64,000 bases of DNA from NCBI GenBank assembly GCA_907163375.1, contig CAJQUW010012890.1:310001-374000 (forward strand), read 5' to 3'. Below are positions 45,923-56,740 of this stretch, one piece after another. The stretch is from Prostheceraeus crozeri. Taxonomy: Eukaryota; Platyhelminthes; Polycladida; Euryleptidae. The number at the start of each line of letters is the position of its first letter. The first letter of the stretch is position 1. The translations under genes were made by a program, and so were the position numbers. The notes beneath the pieces were generated by a model. It was not told where the DNA came from and searched no databases. It worked only from the letters and a program-made list of their open reading frames with translations.

Positions 45923-48838
45923 GTGAGACCACTGGAAATAAGGTGAGGCCGCTGAAAATGAGGTAAGAGCGCTGGGGATGAGGTGAGGCCGCTGGAGATG
46001 AGGTGAGACCGCAAGAGATGAAGTGAGATCGTTGCAGATGAGATGAAGCCGCTGGAGATGAGGTGAAGCAGCTGAAAACGAGGTGAGACCACTGAAGATG
46101 AGGTGAGGCCGCTGAAGATGAGATGAGGTAGCTGAAGATGAGGTGAGACCACTGAAGATGAGGTGAGGCCGCTGAAGATGAGATGAGGTAGCTGAAGATG
46201 AGGTGAGGCCGCTGAAGATGAGATGAGGTAGCTGAAGATGAGGTGAGACCACTGAAGATGAGGTGAGGCCGCTGAAGATGAGATGAGGTAGCTGAAAACG
46301 AGGTGAGACCACTGAAGATGAGGTGAGGCCGCTGAAGATGAGATGAGGTAGCTGAAGATGAGGTGAGACCACTGAAGATGAGGTGAGGCCGCTGAAGATG
46401 AGATGAGGTAGCTGAAGATGAGGTGAGGCCGCTGCAGATGAGGTGAGGCCGCTGAAGATGAGATGAGGTAGCTGAAGATGAGGTGAGGCCGCTGCAGATG
46501 AGGTGAGGCCTCTGAAGATGAGATGAGGTAGCTGAAAACGAGGTGAGACCAATGAAGATGAGGTGAGGCCGCTGAAGATGAGGTGAGGCCGCTGAAGATG
46601 AGGTGAGGCAGCTGAAGATGAGGTGAGGCCGCTGAAGATGAGGTGAGACCGCTGAAAACGAGGTGAGACCACTGAAGATGAGGTGAGGCCGCTGAAGATG
46701 AGGTGAGGCCGCTGAAGATGAGGTGAGACCGCTGAAAACGAGGTGAGACCACTGAAGATGAGGTGAGGCCGCTGAAGATGAGGTGAGGCCGCTGGAGATG
46801 AGGTGAGAGCGCAGGAGATGAGGTGAGGCCGCTGCAGATGAGGTGAGGCCTCTGAAGATGAGGTGAGGCAGCTGGAGATGAGGTGAGGCAGCTGAAAACG
46901 AGGTGAGACCACTGAAGATGAGGTGAGGCCGCTGAAGATGAGGTGAGGCCGCTGAAGATGAGGTGAGGCAGCTGAAGATGAGGTGAGGCCGCTGGAGATG
47001 AGGTGAGACCACTGAAGATGAGGTGAGGCCGCTGGAGATGAGGTGAAGCCGCTGGAGATGAGGTGAGGCCGCTGGAGATGAGGTGAGGCCGCTGGAGATG
47101 AGGTGAGACCGCTGAAGATGAGGTGAGGCAGGTGGAGATGAGGTGAGACCACTGGAGATGAGGTGAGACCGCTGGAGATGAGGTGAGGCCGCTGGAGATG
47201 AGGTGAGAGCGCTGGAGATGAGGTGAGGCCGCTGGAGATGAGGTGAGAGCGCTGGAGATGAGGTGAGACCGCTGGAGATGAGGTGAGACCACTGGAGATG
47301 AGGTGAGACCGCTGAAGATGAGGTGAGGCAGCTGAAAACGAGGTGAGACCACTGAAGATGAGGTGAGGCCGCTGAAGATGAGGTGAGGCAGCTGAAGATG
47401 AGGTGAGGCCGCTGAAGATGAGGTGAGGCCGCTGAAAACGAGGTGAGACCACTGAAGATGAGGTGAGGCCGCTGAAAATGAGGTGAGGCAGCTGAAGATG
47501 AGGTGAGGCCGCTGAAGATGAGGTGAGGCCGCTGAAAACGAGGTGAGACCACTGAAGATGAGGTGAGGCAGCTGGAGATGAGGTGAGACCACTGGAGATG
47601 AGGTGAGGCAGCTGGAGATGAGGTGAGGCCGCTGAAGATGAGGTGAGGCAGCTGAAAACGAGGTGAGACCACTGAAGATGAGGTGAGGCCGCTGAAGATG
47701 AGGTGAGGCAGCTGGAGATGAGGTGAGACCGCTGAAGATGAGGTGAGGCCGCTGAAAACGAGGTGAGACCACTGAAGATGAGGTGAGGCCGCTGGAGATG
47801 AGATGAAGCCGCTGGAGATGAGGTGAGAGCGCTGGAGATGAGGTGAGGCCGCTGGAGATGAAGTGAGACGGCCGGGGATGAAGTGAGATCGTTGCAGATG
47901 AGATGAAGCCGCTGGAGATGAGGTGAGAGCGCTGGAGATGAGGTGAGGCCGCTGGAGATAAGGTGAGACCACTAAAGATGAGGTGAGGCCGCTGGAGATA
48001 TGGTGAGACCGCTGGAGATGAGGTGAGGCCGCTGGAGATGAGAAGAGAGCGCAGGAGATGAAGTGAGGCCGCTGAAGATGAGGTGAGGCCGCTGGGGAGA
48101 TGTGGTGAGAGCGCTGGGGATATGGTGAGACCGCTGGAGATGAGGTGAGAGCGCTGGAGATGAGGTGAGGCCGCTGGAGATGAGGTGAGAGCGCTGGAGA
48201 TGAGGTGAGGCCGCTGGAGATGAGGTGAGGCCGCTGGAGATGAGGTGAGGCCGCTGGTGAGATGTGGTGAGAGCGCAGGAGATGAAGTGAGGCCGCTGGA
48301 GATGAGGTGAGGCCGCTGGAGATATGGTGAGGCCGCTGGAGATGAGGTGAGAGCGCAGGAGATGAAGTGAGGCCGCTGAAGATGAGGTGAGGCCGCTGGA
48401 GATGAGGTGAGGCCGCTGGAGATTAGGTGAGGCCGCTGGAGATATGGTGAGACCGCTGGAGATTAGGTGAGGCCGCTGGAGATGAGGTGAGGCCGCTGGA
48501 GATGAGAAGAGAGCGCAGGAGATGAAGTGAGGCCGCTGAAGATGAGGTGAGGCCGCGGGAGATGAGGTGAGGCCGCTGGTGAGATGTGGTGAGAGCGCAG
48601 GAGATGAAGTGAGGCCGCTGAAGATGAGGTGAGGCCGCTGGGGAGATGTGGTGAGAGCGCTGGAGAGGATGTGAGGCCGCTGGAGATGAGGTGAGACGGC
48701 CGGGGATGAAGTGAGATCGTTGCAGATGAGATGAAGCCGCTGGAGATGAGGTGAGAGCGCTGGGGATGAAGTGAGATCGTTGCAGATGAGATGAAGCCGC
48801 TGGAGATGAGGTGAGAGCGCTGGAGATGAGGTGAGAAC
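45912..48838 (+). repeat. 20-bp minisatellite of splice-donor units, about 145 copies
   Basis: Consensus CTGAAGATGAGGTGAGGCCG, with GGAGATG, GAAAACG, GAGACC and GATGAGGTA variants. From about 45921 to 48090 the period is exactly 20 with no indels; after that, inserts such as GGTGAGATGTG break the register. Most units contain GAG|GTGAG, a good 5' splice-site match. The first unit overlaps the true exon 4 donor. Between 46081 and 46440 three units form a 60-bp higher-order repeat. The minus strand has no stop in any frame for much of the array, giving spurious open frames of over 500 codons. The array is G-rich on the sense strand of the host gene. Confidence 0.97.
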
Positions 48839-49465
48839 TTCGAACCGCTTTTTCCACTCTTCGTAGTTCTGACTATTTGATTTTTGAAATATCTACAGAA
48901 ATGTTAATATGCAATTTATTAGTCATTCAAGTAGCTGTTTAGGAACCGCTTTTCCCGCAGTTCCGCAAAACTCACTTGAGTTTTAAACACTGCCTCATAA
49001 TTTCCCTGAGATATCTCTGACTTCGACATACAGTCCTGCACGCGTACGGTCAACTTGAATAATCCAAAAGTGCTTTCATCTCTGCCATGTTGATGAAATA
49101 GAAGCGTGTTGGTGAGGATTTTCCCACAGAAAGGTTTACACAGTTCAAGGGGATCGCTTCAGTTTTTATCCGAAAATGTGAATTTCCAACCGTTTTGGCG
49201 GTGAGAAGTTGCAAGTTTATTGTTTGGCAGTCATGCAAAGTGTTCGCGGAGACTGAATTGCAGGCAATGCGCAATTCGGTGCTAAAATGCAAATGCTGAG
49301 TTCAGACACCTTTTTATCGCTAATTGTAGAGTTGTGGGAAGTTAGTTCCTATTCATTCTTTCCTGACGAGAGACATTTGATTGAGTTTTGTTGCCTCTGA
49401 AAACTGACAAGATAGCGATGTTCTCCAGTCCAAACGGGTAAAATGACTTCGAAGATGTAACGTTT
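48839..49465. other. Intron 4 sequence, no recognised gene
   Basis: No repeat family or coding frame recognised. Confidence 0.45.
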
Positions 49466-50095
49466 GGGTACATGTGGGTTATCTCCCCCCACGTTTTCAA
49501 ATTTGTCTAAAATCCGTAAAAGCGAATCAGTTGTCACAAAACTTCAGAACACGTACTCAAGCATATTTTCTACCCGCATGGCAAAATAAATGCAAATGGG
49601 AAAAGTACTATTAGCATTAGAGACGATAACGTGAAGTGTAGCGATCTCAGCAGCTTGATCTGACTTTTGTCTGACTTCATATTCTGAGCAGATAGCACTG
49701 GGTCAGCAAAGTCATGCCGCGACAACTCTTGAAGTGATGGTGGTCCAGACCTCATCCCTTCCTTTAATATACCTACGTTAAAAAAGGTGTGGCAAGGTAG
49801 TGGTCGTGGGAAGATTTCAAATGGCATTGATGACACGAAGAGGGAGAGAGAACAATGCACACACGAGTAATAATAATGCGTCGAACAGACAAAGTCAGGT
49901 CAAGCTGGTGACATCGCTACATTTTACGTTATCGTCTCTAATGCAAAAAGTACCTTCCAATCTGCATAAATTTTTGTATGCTGGTGGAAAATATGCTTGA
50001 GTGCGTGTCTCTGAAGTTTTGTGACGGTTGGTTCAGTTTCACGGATTTGAGACAAATTTGAAAACCTGGGGGGGGGAGATAACCCAAAAGTACCC
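49466..50095. mobile_element. Foldback element B, copy 1
   Basis: Arms of about 200 bp: left GGGTACATGTGGGTTATCTC, right inverse GAGATAACCCAAAAGTACCC. Mirrored inner blocks include GACGATAACGTGAAGTGTAG with CTACATTTTACGTTATCGTC, and TGTCACAAAACTTCAGA with CTGAAGTTTTGTGACG. No coding sequence. Copy 2 at 57594-58226 is in the opposite orientation. Confidence 0.85.
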
Positions 50096-50573
50096 TCGGT
50101 TGTCTTGGTCATTGAGGTTTCAGTCTTCTAATTAAGAAAATGTGATTCAAGCACTTTGAACCTATCTATGATGTTTCATTCATTGATTTATTTCATATAT
50201 TCATTAACAATTTTAGACCTTGGATCTTTGGTTTAGCCTTAGTAGCCGTAATTATGGTTCCAAAAACGTTTGTTGCGAGACTTATGGCAAATCTTGAAGA
50301 TTGTTTTGGCTAATTTTTAATGACATTTAAACCAGTGCCAAAATTATATCAGCTCTGTCAAGTGCAATTGTATCATTACACCATATAAGTAATTGTGTTG
50401 AAGGAATTGCCATGATTACTCGCTAACCGTTACTAGTATTTAGGATGTCTTATGGTATCTTCTTCCTAGGTGACTGGCTTTAGCAAAATTTTAGCAGCTG
50501 ATGTTGACTTGATGCTACAAGTTGGTGCGCCTGAAATTATTAATAAATGCTGCTTTTTGCAAACGCAATGTGA
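50096..50573. other. No recognised feature
   Basis: AT-rich intron sequence. Confidence 0.5.
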
Positions 50574-50882
50574 ATAGAATGATGAAATATTGAGCTGCAT
50601 CCTCAGTTGAAAAATGGGAACAGACCTGAATAGCTGCAATTTCATCCAATATCAGGAATCATCAGGAGTCCTAGTTCACATCGTCCAACATCGACAAACT
50701 CCCTATTGAAAGTGCAGCCATGCCCGGGTAAATTGACTGCAACATTAAATAGGGAGTTGTGTCGATGTTGACAGCTGTGAACTATGCCTGTTAATGATTC
50801 CTAATATTGGTTGAAATGGCAGATATTCAGGTTTGTTTCCATTTTTCAACTGATGATACAACTCAATATTTCATTATTCTAT
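50574..50882. repeat. Large imperfect hairpin, arms about 135 bp
   Basis: Left arm ATAGAATGATGAAATATTGA... to CAACATCGACAAACTCCCTA; right arm is its inverse, TAGGGAGTTGTGTCGATGTT... to TCAATATTTCATTATTCTAT. Mismatches and small indels are spread along the arms. A MITE-like foldback; the loop is about 40 bases. Confidence 0.85.
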
Positions 50883-51007
50883 TTATTGGAACTGAGTCAT
50901 TTGAGAGCACAGCGATCGTTGCAAGACACAACAACGAATGAAATTCAATCTGCAATTCCCACATGTTTATGAATTCTATCTTCATAATATGAATAGGTCC
51001 TCACATT

Positions 51008-51095
51008 ATAGGAATCATAGACCAGAATTTTAGGCATGAATTCCAGGCGTAGCGCCTGGGAAATCATGCCTAGAAATCTGGTCTATGATTCCTAT
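51008..51095. repeat. Pre-miRNA-sized hairpin, about 42-bp stem
   Basis: ATAGGAATCATAGACCAGAA ... CCAGGCG, a 3-base apex (TAG), then CGCCTGG ... TTCTGG-like sequence to GGTCTATGATTCCTAT. Few mismatches. Size and shape fit a miRNA precursor, but a very short MITE is equally possible. Confidence 0.8.
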
Positions 51096-51264
51096 TGTTT
51101 CCAACTTACTATGGTAATAAATGCATGTACAACATGGAAGCAAGAGCTGAATCGTGGAAATGGTTGAATAGATGTCCATGTTAGTTGCATAGATGAATTC
51201 CCGTGTTGATATTTGTTACTATTTCTATGTTTATGATTCCTAGTTATAGCCTTTCATGATTATC

Positions 51265-51310
51265 ACAAAAAACCTGGCAAGAATTACGACATTCTTGCCA
51301 GGGTTTTTTG
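51265..51310. repeat. Short hairpin, about 19-bp stem
   Basis: CAAAAAACCTGGCAAGAAT, a loop of about 7 bases, then ATTCTTGCCAGGGTTTTTTG. A partial repeat of the arm (AACCTGGCAACAATG) follows at 51331. Confidence 0.8.
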
Positions 51311-53019
51311 CATTATTTCAATAGAAATTTAACCTGGCAACAATGCCTTTTGATTGCAATCATAGCGTGATAAATACTTGTAAGCTGGTAACAATGATGC
51401 AATCATGCATTGACGTTACATCAATATCGTGAAATAATGGTGCGATAATGAATTAAGCTCAATTAATGACATAGATCATGCGCGTGCGGATCTTATATGC
51501 CCTTTGATGTAGCACATGCAATGATGCGTGTACTATACATATAGACCTACATGTAGATACTGTACTGAAGGAAAAACCGATCAATTAGGCCTATTTATTT
51601 CTCCGAGGCAGCTGACCGGTGGCCGGTTTTTAGATTAATTACTTCTGAAGTCCGGAAATTTTTATTCACTACTTATTTCTATTAAGTACACAGATTAACA
51701 ACTACTAGAAGTGCCCTGTGAATAACCTGCAGCTTTTCTTTAAATTAGGGAGCTGGAATTTCATTTTGAAGCGTGTCACTTTGATTGAATATCAAAAATC
51801 AAGTAAAATTAGTCATCATGAAACGTCCCTCAGGTGCCGCGCGTCATTTTCTAAATAGCTCCTACATAGGATGACGTTGAGTGAACATTTTCCTAACGGA
51901 AAATGTATAGTATTGATTTCATGAAGACCTCCACTTCCGAAGACGAGGACGCGGAAGAACGAAACAACTACCGAGTGGCAATAACGATAGCATACAGACT
52001 GATGCCCCAAAAAAGTGAATAAATAACTATTGGTGCATTGCAGTAGTACTAGACAAGTTTCCTACCCATTGTGGTACATCTAGTGTTTTATCATAGTGTA
52101 GCTATTGCTTTTGAGAAATACATGAAATATTATCTTTTTGACAAATTGTTTTTCTTAAAAAGTCGGCCTTCTAATAATTATTTATTTTCCAAGGTGCCCG
52201 GTCGACGGCCGGTTTCTGAATGAATCAGATTCTAAAAAGAATCGTATTATCTATGATTATTTGACCTTTATAAAGAGTGTCAGTGCTAGTTGTAGGAGTA
52301 GGATTAATTAGCTTGTAATGAAACGGGAAATCTGGCATTTAAATAAGGATTGGATAAAAATAATTGTTTTTGTTTAGCTCTATAGACTTTTTTCAGTTGT
52401 TTTGGTGCAATTGCATGTAGGTGAGAGTTCATATCAATGTCAACTTTTTAGTCTTAAAAAGGTCATGTTTGGGTTTCAAAACCCGCTATTCATTCTTATG
52501 GGTGGAACTTATGCGAGATATTCGACTTGAAGGACTTGGTAGGACTTGAGAAGTCTTGTGATTTCGAAAAGGTTCAGATGAAATTAATAAAATAAATGAT
52601 CTTTGACTAATAGCAATCTGATATGGCTATTTATTCCCATCCGTTGTCAATTTTGATTTTGTCATCTCCGTCATTCCTTCATAAACAGCATGAGTGAAGT
52701 ACACGCTTGCAGTAAAATATTTTCGAGTTTTTCCAAAAGTTATTATTGCTTCATTTCTGTGATACCAGGCTTATATTTGACATACATTGTTGTCTACGTA
52801 AAAGGTACCTAAGTCGCAGTGTTGATTCGATACGAGAGTGAATACAGACTGTCAAGCTTATCATTATTTACTTTTTATTCATTTTCCATTTTTTGAAAAA
52901 AAATTCATTTATGCTAGCAATTCGTCACTTTTTTCATTTTTGCCATCATTTTTTAAAATTTTGTGTTGTATTTGATGACATTATTTTTGATGATCATAAA
53001 TTTTGAAATCGTCAATAAC
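51311..53019. other. No recognised gene
   Basis: AT-rich intron sequence with no supported feature. Confidence 0.5.
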
Positions 53020-53577
53020 CTTTAGCCCGGTGGTCATACGGCTGCGCGAATTTGTGTAGTGGATGAATGTGAGAAAACATTGAGCTCCTGCGTGAAAAAT
53101 CTGTGCCCTTCAGCGTGAATTTCATGGATGATCGAAATACTTTTTACTATTAATTTCTGGAAATCGGGATTATTTTAGATCTTTATGATTCACTTTGACG
53201 TCTACTTGGGCTCTGTTGAAGGTTCTTGGATATATGAGTGAACTTAAGAAATGCTTCGGCTGTTGTGCTTGCTTCACAGAAATGAGAAAATCAAATTCTT
53301 CCAACAGGTACTTGGAGCCGCAGTGGTATGTATCTTTGGAGCTGAAAGATGTTTCGCACCAGATATCTGTCAATCACAACCGGAATGCGTATTTGGTGAT
53401 ACTTAAGTGTAGTCTGTGTAACTATGGGCATTTGATGGCAGCGACTGTTATGTGGAGATTCAATTTAGCTGAAGGTTATCTCCCTTCACGTCATCAGAAT
53501 GTCAGTTTATTGGAGCCATCATTTGAAGTGTATGTTCGGTAGTGCTCAAGATGTGTTAGGATTTGCGATAATGCGAT

Positions 53578-53960
53578 AATGCAGCGTCTTTTTCAAGCTT
53601 GCCTGATTCCACCACACTGCAACTCTGACGTCGAGTGCATGTTTTCCATTTTGAGTGACGCTAATTACTCCAGGATTACGTGATTATGTGGCGAATACAT
53701 TTGTAGCATATCACGCACGATTGAAAAGAGAAAATGAGATCAAGGAAAAAGCCGACGAAGATGCAAAACGTAAGTCGTACAAAGAAGATGAAAAAGCCGA
53801 GCGACTGAAAGATTGCAAGTTAGTGGAAATTAGGTGTAGGTTGGAGAAGATCGATTAGAAAGCAATGGAAGCTTCAAAGAAGAAAGAAGAAGCATACCAA
53901 TAAATGGAAGAAGCTCAAAACCCAATGAAATCTGCCGCAGATGACAATAATATATAACCA
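53578..53960 (+). pseudogene. hAT-type transposase C-terminal remnant
   Basis: In one frame after a shift the sequence reads IPPHCNSDVECMFSIL, similar to the hAT dimerisation-domain motif (H/N-x-D/S-x-E-R-x-F-S). Next come TPGLRDYVANTFVAYHARL and a K/E-rich tail (KEKADEDAKRKSYKEDEKAE), ending at a stop at 53856-53858, with the charged tail readable beyond (MEASKKKEEA). Such charged tails occur in one group of hAT-like transposases. The upstream catalytic part was not found. Placement inside TIRs with an 8-bp duplication supports the call. Confidence 0.6.
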
Positions 53961-54340
53961 GAAAAGAAAGTTTGTGCATTTTGTTGATACAAACATATAA
54001 GTTGTCAACAGTTGTCCGGGACATAACAATTTTTGCATGTACTTTAGACCTGACAATAGCAAAAACAGAATGACATGTTGCTATGGGTCAAGTGCATGAA
54101 TTAATCCACTTTATTCTTTCAACATTTCAATATGAAAAGGAATACGCAAAATAATTGAATATGATCTTATACATATCGACAACGTAGACATTTCTCAGGG
54201 AGTCTACTCTTCCGTAGAAAAGTGGTCTTACTAAAATTTGAGGATGAATTTGACATTTTTGTAGCAAATAAAATAGCAAAATGACCACTTTTCATCGCAA
54301 ATTGTACTTAAATAATTTTGAATGCAAAAACCAAGGCCTT

Positions 54341-54367
54341 TCTGTAGGAACAACCTACAGTCATCAG
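54341..54367 (-). ncRNA. Hammerhead-like motif in Penelope 3' region
   Basis: Read on the minus strand: CTGATGACTGTAGGTTGTTC then CTACAGAAAGG. The exact CTGATGA core is followed by a 7-bp stem (CTGTAGG/CCTACAG) and AGAAA. In a true hammerhead the GAAA should follow a closed stem II; here its G overlaps the stem, and I could not identify stems I and III with confidence. Position downstream of the GIY-YIG domain agrees with reported hammerheads in Penelope-like elements. Confidence 0.42.
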
Positions 54368-54539
54368 GGAAACAATCTAACTGAAGGGTACATGCACATA
54401 AATTTCTACAAAAGATATTCAAAATTATCAAGCTATAGAGTACTATAAAACCTAGATAAATCTATGGTCAGTAAAGACTATGTTCAAAACACCAAAGAAA
54501 TGATGTAACTACTAAAGGCAAAGAAAAAAAGAAGAGACA

Positions 54540-55139
54540 TCAGAAAATAGAAAGATAAAATGAAGAGCCTGAATGAGAAAGTTGACTGTTTAAAATTGGG
54601 GACCTCTTCTTTATGAAGAGGGCCTCGGAAATACGAACAAAATGAGTTTTGTAAATGATCGAAACATTGTTCATGATGTCACGTCTGCTGCAGGTATTAC
54701 ATTCAAGCAAATGGTCGAAAATTGGACCAGGTCTTGACACATGTTCATGAAATCTTTTACCTAGATGTCGTGTTGTCTCACCGATGTATGTGGTATACTG
54801 ATCACCAGTACACTTGAATTCATAAACCACCGATGAGACAAGGGACCTCGGGGTAGGAGACTTCAGAGAAAAAAACTCTCGCAGTCGGGTGCTACGAAAA
54901 GAAAAAGCACAATGTGGTCTTATTTTCACAGGTATCAGCCTTTTAACACGTCTGCAATACATGATACTTTCCTTGTCAAAATATCTGAAAGTAAAAATCT
55001 GTCTTCTGATGTTACTTTCTTCACTCATTGAGTCTTCTTGGTTCACTTGTCTAGGAATTACAATTTTGTCAAGCGTCTCTTTCAGATGTTTCTCCACAAA
55101 CCACAAAGGGTAATTGTTTGCTGCTAAATTTTTTTTCAA
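54540..55139 (-). CDS. Penelope-like protein C-terminal fragment with GIY-YIG nuclease
   Basis: An unbroken 199-codon frame. The N-terminal 60 residues (NNYPLWFVEKHLKETLDKI) correspond to the region between RT and nuclease. VVYEFKCTGDQYTTYIGETT followed by RHLGKRFHEH is the GIY-YIG signature with its catalytic Arg region, and FVRISEALFIKKRSPILNSQ is the C-terminal helix with the conserved Glu. Cys/His residues around the nuclease (CTG, CNTC) fit the Zn-binding linker of some Penelope types. No stop or shift in the fragment, so it is younger than the copy at 23.9 kb, but it lacks the RT and is 5'-truncated. Confidence 0.85.
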   Translation of the reverse strand: MKKNLAANNYPLWFVEKHLKETLDKIVIPRQVNQEDSMSEESNIRRQIFTFRYFDKESIMYCRRVKRLIPVKIRPHCAFSFRSTRLREFFSLKSPTPRSLVSSVVYEFKCTGDQYTTYIGETTRHLGKRFHEHVSRPGPIFDHLLECNTCSRRDIMNNVSIIYKTHFVRISEALFIKKRSPILNSQLSHSGSSFYLSIF

Positions 55140-55215
55140 TTTTCTTATTATCGTTAAATTAAATTATTTTCGATGAAAAGTGGTCATTTTGCTATTTTAT
55201 TTGCTACAAAAATTT

Positions 55216-56555
55216 ATAGTGGGCTTCCTGCTGGAAAAGAATTTGACATTATCTGAGATCGATGCATGTCTGTAATAAAAAAGATAGGAAGGGTAGGGGA
55301 TTAGGGTGTAAAATTTTGAAGGGAGATCTCTTGTGACATCCGCATATTGCGAAATTGAAAATTTTTTGCCCTTCGCGCGCTCTTAGTCATTTTCAGCGGT
55401 TCACATTTCTGGTTTTTATGCTTTGCGATATATAATTCAAGCAGCTACCGAAACAGTTACAAAAGTTAAATGAATTCAAAATAAAAAGAATCTCGTACAT
55501 TGTAGAGATAAAGCTCCCTCTGCAACATGCACATTTGCCTCTGGACAATTTGTCAGTGAACTGCTTTCTAATTTTATCGCTATTTATCAACTTCTGATTT
55601 ATTTAGGAAGCTCTGCAAATTTCCGTAAATTTATTTTGTCCCTGGTAAGTTCCCTGATCTCTACAGTGTTGTGCGTAATAATAGAATGTTTACAGTCGCT
55701 AAGCATAACCTTGTACTGTATATTAAACCCTTAATCTTTCTCTATGTGCCGGACAAGTGCTAATAAAATGCTGATGTTGCTTAACCTTCATTCGAGATAT
55801 AATTTCTTGGTAGATTTGCGCTTATATATCTCTTTGTTTCAAGATATCAACATTCAGATTTCAAGCCTTCGGCATTTTTGTTTCTGCAAGGTTTCTGTTA
55901 AGTAGGGCCTACTTGGTTTTTATCTTCCCATCCATTTTAAATTTTCATTTTGTTAAGTATCACACCTAGACATACTTACACATGCTTAATTGATTTTTAT
56001 AAATCACAGAATGAAAAGAGCATATATTTTTGCGTTTTTGCTTTTTCATGTGTCATGCATGTAGCTTAGAGGTTTGTTTACATCCTCATTATGCATGTTT
56101 CATGACTGATATACCTATGCCTGTCGCAAGTGGTGACAAAATAACTGCAGGCGAAGGTACTTCTCGCCTGTCGAAGGATGGATAGATAATGTATTTGAAT
56201 TATCATTTAATATGAGGTAAATTTCCATATTTCTAGATTTAAGATGTTCCAAAAATTCTGCATTCTGTCGCTATTAGTCTACTTAAATTGAAAGAACGTG
56301 ATTCATAGGCTCATAACCTATGCTCATATCACAATAAATTTCAGGTAATAGAATTTGCAGTATGTGTTGTTAAAATCAATAAGTAGTTTCACACTAAGCG
56401 CATGTGCAATAAGCTTGAACTGGAAACTCACAATTGATATTATGATATTCTATTCAAGTAAATTGACCCTCTTGAACTAAGGCAGTTTTCAGTCTATGAT
56501 TTCATTATTTTAGACATGCGTTATGCAGCCACCACTACTGGCCACACTGACTAGT
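55216..56555. other. Interior of hAT element, no recognised gene
   Basis: AT-rich sequence without identifiable coding or repeat content. Confidence 0.45.
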
Positions 56556-56740
56556 GATTTCCGTGGCACAGTAGTTAAGGGCTTAGCCTAGCGATCTTTC
56601 GGTCCAGAGGTCGAGCCCCGGAAGTATCATCGGAAGTCGGCAGGAAGGGCATCCGGGTTAAAAGATCACAGCGCTCCAGACTCCAGATAAAAGTCTGACT
56701 GTGTCAGCACAGTTAAAGCTTTCTGTATCGCGGACTAGAG
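56556..56740 (+). mobile_element. tRNA-derived SINE
   Basis: TGGCACAGTAG at 56564-56574 fits the Pol III A box at every position. AGGTCGAGCCC near 56609 is a weaker B box. The body contains GGCAGGAAGGGCATCCGGGT, a block seen in SINE and LINE tails of several animals. A Pol III-transcribed, LINE-dependent element. I see no clear target duplication. Confidence 0.6.

Larger units (their letters stand above)
54254..55215 (-). mobile_element. Penelope-like retroelement fragment with inverted flanks
   Basis: Minus-strand fragment holding the C-terminal part of a Penelope-like protein (54540-55139). Its 3' side (54254-54297, ATTTTTGTAGCAAATAAAAT then AGCAAAATGACCACTTTTCA) is repeated in inverted orientation at 55171-55215, just beyond the 5' side. 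This echoes the inverted 5' junction of the fragment at 23.9 kb and is a known habit of Penelope-like elements. Confidence 0.78.

Noticed and set aside
45604..47972. Minus-strand open frames of 722, 696 and 514 codons reading as HLQRPHLIFSGLTSS-type repeats
   Set aside because: They exist because the 20-bp unit has no stop on the minus strand; since 20 is not a multiple of 3, all three frames are open at once. No start context, splice sites or non-repeat domain.
41134..48838. CRISPR-like direct repeats
   Set aside because: The repeats are contiguous with no unique spacers, and the setting is eukaryotic.
53195..53542. 115-codon frame as transposase N-terminal part
   Set aside because: It lies inside the hAT element but shows no hAT motif and is not in line with the C-terminal remnant; I could not support it.
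56556..56640. A true tRNA gene
   Set aside because: Weak B box, no cloverleaf, and a SINE body follows directly.
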